Source of the DNA: Candidatus Saccharimonadota bacterium
Lineage (GTDB): Bacteria; Patescibacteriota; Saccharimonadia; Saccharimonadales; JACOTW01
NCBI GenBank assembly: GCA_016178135.1
Contig: JACOTW010000010.1
Coordinates: 1 to 44,853, forward strand
Length of the DNA: 44,853 nt
Reading direction: 5' to 3'
Below are positions 41,588 to 44,853 of this stretch, piece by piece. The number at the start of each line of letters is the position of its first letter. The stretch's first letter is position 1. The notes below the pieces were generated by a model. The model made no database searches. It saw only the letters and a list, made by a program, of their open reading frames with translations, and was not told the origin of the DNA. A program made the translations under genes and the position numbers.

Positions 41588-43262
41588 TATTAACCTGTTC
41601 AAACGTAATTGTTATTTTGCCGGTTTGCTTTGGCATTTTGTAGACCCAAAATGGGCTGTAATTTATAGTAACTTCTTTTACGCCCGGACGACTACCGATT
41701 ATATTCTGGGCTTCACCTTTTTTCTTGCCAGCTATAGCCTTTTTAATACCGGTAACGTCTGATTGTACGCCAGCCACGACTTCAGTTTGCAACAAAAATC
41801 TTACATCACCGTTAGCCTGCTTATTAACATCTCTGAAAACCGTCGCATCAAGACCGTTGTCAAGAATTTTTTGTTTCTTAGTGTCTATATGGCCCTTGGA
41901 GTCTTCTTCTATTAGTTGTTTGACGGCATCGAGTTTTACTCCCGTCATAACATAACTGACCGTAACACTGACATTCACTTCTGTTGCCTGATCACCAACA
42001 CTAGGTGCGGAAGTAACTACCGGAGCGCCGACCGTCAAAGTATCAGGTAACGCCAGATAACCTTCGGCTACTAGTAATTTAGAAACCTCGGCCTTACTGG
42101 TCTGTAGATTCTGATCCAAGATTTTCTGCTTGGCACTATCCAGGTCCGCTTGGCTTACGACTTTAACAATATTGCTAGTACCGCCACTCATGGCCGAGCC
42201 TTTACCAGTCATGGTCGGAAAATTGGACACAGCATAATCCCTTGCACTCAAGTTATAGCTATCACCGCCATTTTGAGCCATAACGACAACCGATGCAGAT
42301 TGTTTATTTGCCTGACAAGTATCGCCAGTGTAGCTACTCGGCTCAACGTCAACTGCTTCGGTGGTAATAAAATTCTTGCTACCAGAAGATATAGTGGTTC
42401 CAGCAGGTACAGTTCTAACAATATCTCCGAGTTTATCAGTCTTATTGCAGTTAATGAATTTCACGGTACCAGAGGCCTTGGTACCTAAGTCTTTTTCGCC
42501 TGTCGCCATCGCTTTTATGGCATCGGTTTTTTTATATTCTTTAGTAATTGCAGGGACAATTTTTTGCTGTTTGTCGAGTTCTTTGGCTGCCGAACTGGCT
42601 GTCATCGTCAAACTAGCCGCGTAACTGGTAGTATAAGTTTTTATAACAATCCTGGCACTGGGCATGACAAAAAAGGCAAAATACCAAAATACAATAAGCC
42701 CGACTAATAAAATGCTACCTAGAATTAGTTTTGTGCGGAATTTGTCAAAATTCGGGATTTTGAATTTCTTGTTCTTTTTCGGTTTGGTGGTTTTTGGTAG
42801 TTTTTCTTCGGGCTCCAAATCATCATTGTCAAACTCAATAGTTTCATCTTCTGGCTGACGAGACAAGCTAGCCAATTCACCAATTGGCCTTGTATTATCA
42901 ATACTGGTGCCAGTTGCTTCTTCTGGGCCAACATCTTCGCTAACCGTCAGTGGTGTGCTGTCAGGCATAGATGGCGAGGGTGGAATTGCTGGCTTAGTTT
43001 GCAATGTCCTGGCAACATGCACGCCTACCGCACCAGCTAGGGGTAAAATACCGGTTTCCGACGTAATCAGTACGATGTGTTTTTTGGCCGTATCACCCGT
43101 ACGTTTCAATAATCGCATATTTACAATGCTCTGCAATACGGTGGCCCGCTTTGGTAAAACTAGTGCTACGATCCTGTGCGAACTACCACGCACCTTATCT
43201 ATAATGCTGGTAATTTCATCGTCAAGATCAATATAAATAGTGTCTTTTGGCTGTTCAGCCAT
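41553..43262 (-). CDS. Hypothetical membrane protein, baseplate-J-like repeat region
   Basis: 570 aa; central TM ILGSILLVGLIVFWYFAFFVM, long extracellular part with KATGTVKFIN-like motif (GTKASGTVKFINCNKTDKLGDIVRTVPAGTTISSGSKNFITTE). Confidence 0.75.
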   Translation of the reverse strand: MAEQPKDTIYIDLDDEITSIIDKVRGSSHRIVALVLPKRATVLQSIVNMRLLKRTGDTAKKHIVLITSETGILPLAGAVGVHVARTLQTKPAIPPSPSMPDSTPLTVSEDVGPEEATGTSIDNTRPIGELASLSRQPEDETIEFDNDDLEPEEKLPKTTKPKKNKKFKIPNFDKFRTKLILGSILLVGLIVFWYFAFFVMPSARIVIKTYTTSYAASLTMTASSAAKELDKQQKIVPAITKEYKKTDAIKAMATGEKDLGTKASGTVKFINCNKTDKLGDIVRTVPAGTTISSGSKNFITTEAVDVEPSSYTGDTCQANKQSASVVVMAQNGGDSYNLSARDYAVSNFPTMTGKGSAMSGGTSNIVKVVSQADLDSAKQKILDQNLQTSKAEVSKLLVAEGYLALPDTLTVGAPVVTSAPSVGDQATEVNVSVTVSYVMTGVKLDAVKQLIEEDSKGHIDTKKQKILDNGLDATVFRDVNKQANGDVRFLLQTEVVAGVQSDVTGIKKAIAGKKKGEAQNIIGSRPGVKEVTINYSPFWVYKMPKQTGKITITFEQVNNDNSSNGTSNP

Positions 43263-43367
43263 GCGTATATCCTTTGGAAGCATCAAACGAGTATCTGGCT
43301 TGAATCAAACTAGCCCGTCCACAATCTGACAACTGATCAATTTTTATACTGTATTCTGATGATTGTT

Positions 43368-44669
43368 TCATGCTCTTAACATCCTGTCTATTTTCTCCCG
43401 AATTGAGCCGACGTTACTGTTGTCTTGATTCAACGTATCAAGACCAACCCTAAGCAAACCCATGGCAGTTATAAAAGTATGATCGGTAACTGAACCAGTT
43501 TTGTCAACAATCCCCACCACCTGCTCTGGTTGAATATGCTGCACGACTGGTTTCCGAGTAAACGGCAGACCCCGATACCAGTTGGTTTCTTCTAGCTCAT
43601 TCATCAACATATCGAGACTTGAACCACCACCACAAAGCAATAAACGATTGGGAAGATGATCGAGTTGAGTAAACTCTCCGAGGGCTAGTTCCACACCACT
43701 AATCCATACATCAAGTGTTTTATCTAAAGCTTTTTCAATAGCAGGCACTTTTTGTGGCGGTGCCTTATGCGTACCCAGTGACAATTTTAGAGCTTCAGCT
43801 TGCAGAAAATCAACGCCAAGATCACGCTCAATAGCGCGCGTATAGGCCCGCCCGCCAATACCAAACATCTTTGTCCCTTGCACACCGCCCTCATTAATCA
43901 CCGCCACATCAGTAGTTCCACCACCAACATCCATCAAAACCGCACTCATGCTGGCATTTGGATCATCACCAATAACCGAACGAGCCACCGCGAACGGCTC
44001 GGCCGCTACAGCCAATAGGTCGAGGTCAAGTTCCTGGGCAGTTCGTTCCAGTGCTCCAATATGAATCATTGGCGCAAACGCCGTATAAAGCTGAACGACC
44101 ACTTCTTTGCCCTGAAAGCCTACTGGATTAGTAACCTTATAGCCATCGATATCAATATTCACTAACGCACTATTCACTAGCCGAATCTCCACCTCTTTGC
44201 CGCCAAGCTCCCAGACCAGCTGTTGTTTGGCTTTAGTCTGTGCACGATCTTGAACTAATTTAATAATTTGCTCGACTTCGTCGATATCTAGTGGTTTGTT
44301 CGGATTTTTACGACTGCAACGCACGGTTGTAGTAGTTCCCTTTACCAACTCGCCGGCAATACCAATGACAGCCGTACGAACGCTCACGCCAGACTGTTGT
44401 TCGGCCTGATTAAGAGCTTTGTCGCAATTGCCGACAACTGCGGCAATATCGGCAATAGCGCCAGCCTGCATGTCGGTTAATTGTTGATGGGCACGACCAA
44501 CACCAATAATTTCCAATTGGTCATCTTTTACTTGAGCAATCAGCGCTTTGACGTTTTCGGTGCCGATATCCAATCCCAAGATATATTCGCCTGTTTTGCC
44601 AACTTTTGACTTATGGGCAATTATAGAACTGGAGACGGACTGGGAAATGGTCTTAATTTTATCAAGCAT
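43368..44669 (-). CDS. ftsA: Cell division protein FtsA-like (or PilM-type actin-fold ATPase)
   Basis: GEYILGLDIGTENVKALIAQVKDDQLEIIGVGRA, SAVLMDVGGGTTDVAVINEGGVQGTKMFGIGGRAYTRAIERDLGV, LPNRLLLCGGGSSL. Confidence 0.85.
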   Translation of the reverse strand: MLDKIKTISQSVSSSIIAHKSKVGKTGEYILGLDIGTENVKALIAQVKDDQLEIIGVGRAHQQLTDMQAGAIADIAAVVGNCDKALNQAEQQSGVSVRTAVIGIAGELVKGTTTTVRCSRKNPNKPLDIDEVEQIIKLVQDRAQTKAKQQLVWELGGKEVEIRLVNSALVNIDIDGYKVTNPVGFQGKEVVVQLYTAFAPMIHIGALERTAQELDLDLLAVAAEPFAVARSVIGDDPNASMSAVLMDVGGGTTDVAVINEGGVQGTKMFGIGGRAYTRAIERDLGVDFLQAEALKLSLGTHKAPPQKVPAIEKALDKTLDVWISGVELALGEFTQLDHLPNRLLLCGGGSSLDMLMNELEETNWYRGLPFTRKPVVQHIQPEQVVGIVDKTGSVTDHTFITAMGLLRVGLDTLNQDNSNVGSIREKIDRMLRA

Positions 44670-44679
44670 AATCTTAATA

Positions 44680-44705
44680 ATTATACACGAGTTTCGCACT
44701 TCGCC
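44680..44705 (-). promoter_or_regulatory. Candidate promoter/operator upstream of ftsA
   Basis: Reverse strand reads aagtgcgaaactcgtgTATAATt; the same AAGTGCGAAA-N-TCGTG block precedes sbcB and tRNA-Ala. Confidence 0.5.
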
Positions 44706-44721
44706 ATTGATGCGTAAAATC

Positions 44722-44853
44722 TCATCCCAAATGCGACTTTGCCGTAACTTTCGCTAATTCCAGTGTAGCAGTCTCCGGATTTTCTGCGTAATATTGCGCG
44801 AACTGGGCTGGTGTCATCATGTTTGGTAGTCCCATATGCCAGCGCCGGTGGAT
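44722..44853 (-). mobile_element. C-terminal end of an integrase-core transposase (IS481/IS3-like), truncated by window edge
   Basis: Reverse-strand translation IHRRWHMGLPNMMTPAQFAQYYAENPETATLELAKVTAKSHLG* resembles an rve/rve_3 C-terminus. Confidence 0.6.

Overview
The 44.9 kb window looks chromosomal and Candidatus Saccharibacteria (TM7/CPR)-like, inferred from gene content only. Most genes are on the minus strand. Housekeeping and cell-envelope genes include ddl, a MurF-like ligase, ligA, htpX, lemA, secG, pepP-like, uvrC, trhO-like, rplY, uvrA, sbcB, obgE, a LysM/CHAP hydrolase, mltG, ruvX and ftsA. Seven tRNA genes were identified: Ala-GGC, Leu-UAA, Cys-GCA, Leu-GAG, Val-UAC, Phe-GAA, Gly-GCC plus Leu-CAG makes eight intact genes in total. 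Accessory DNA lies around 12-19 kb and includes an HTH protein, a P-loop kinase, hydrolases and a BrnT/BrnA-like toxin-antitoxin pair. The main unusual signal is a set of dispersed, long, imperfectly palindromic elements. Family A (~165 bp, ends TACTGGACTTACGCAAA...TTTGCGTAAGTCCAGTA) has about a dozen full or partial copies. Family B (~167-195 bp, ends TATAGCCCCCGCAAAACAAATTC...GAATTTGTTTTGCGGGGGCTATA) has four copies. Family C is a ~166 bp palindrome nested inside a family A copy. Some A and B copies sit in-frame inside or at the ends of protein-coding genes (obgE, uvrC, ruvX, mltG N-terminus, ORF 28029-29774), which resembles Rickettsia palindromic elements. Other observations are truncated tRNA copies beside intact tRNAs, one of which appears to bracket a ~2.3 kb BrnTA-bearing island, and a repeated AAGTGCGAAA-N-TCGTG motif next to -10-like sequences upstream of ftsA, sbcB and tRNA-Ala. 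All calls come from reading the sequence and the supplied ORF translations; no searches were run.
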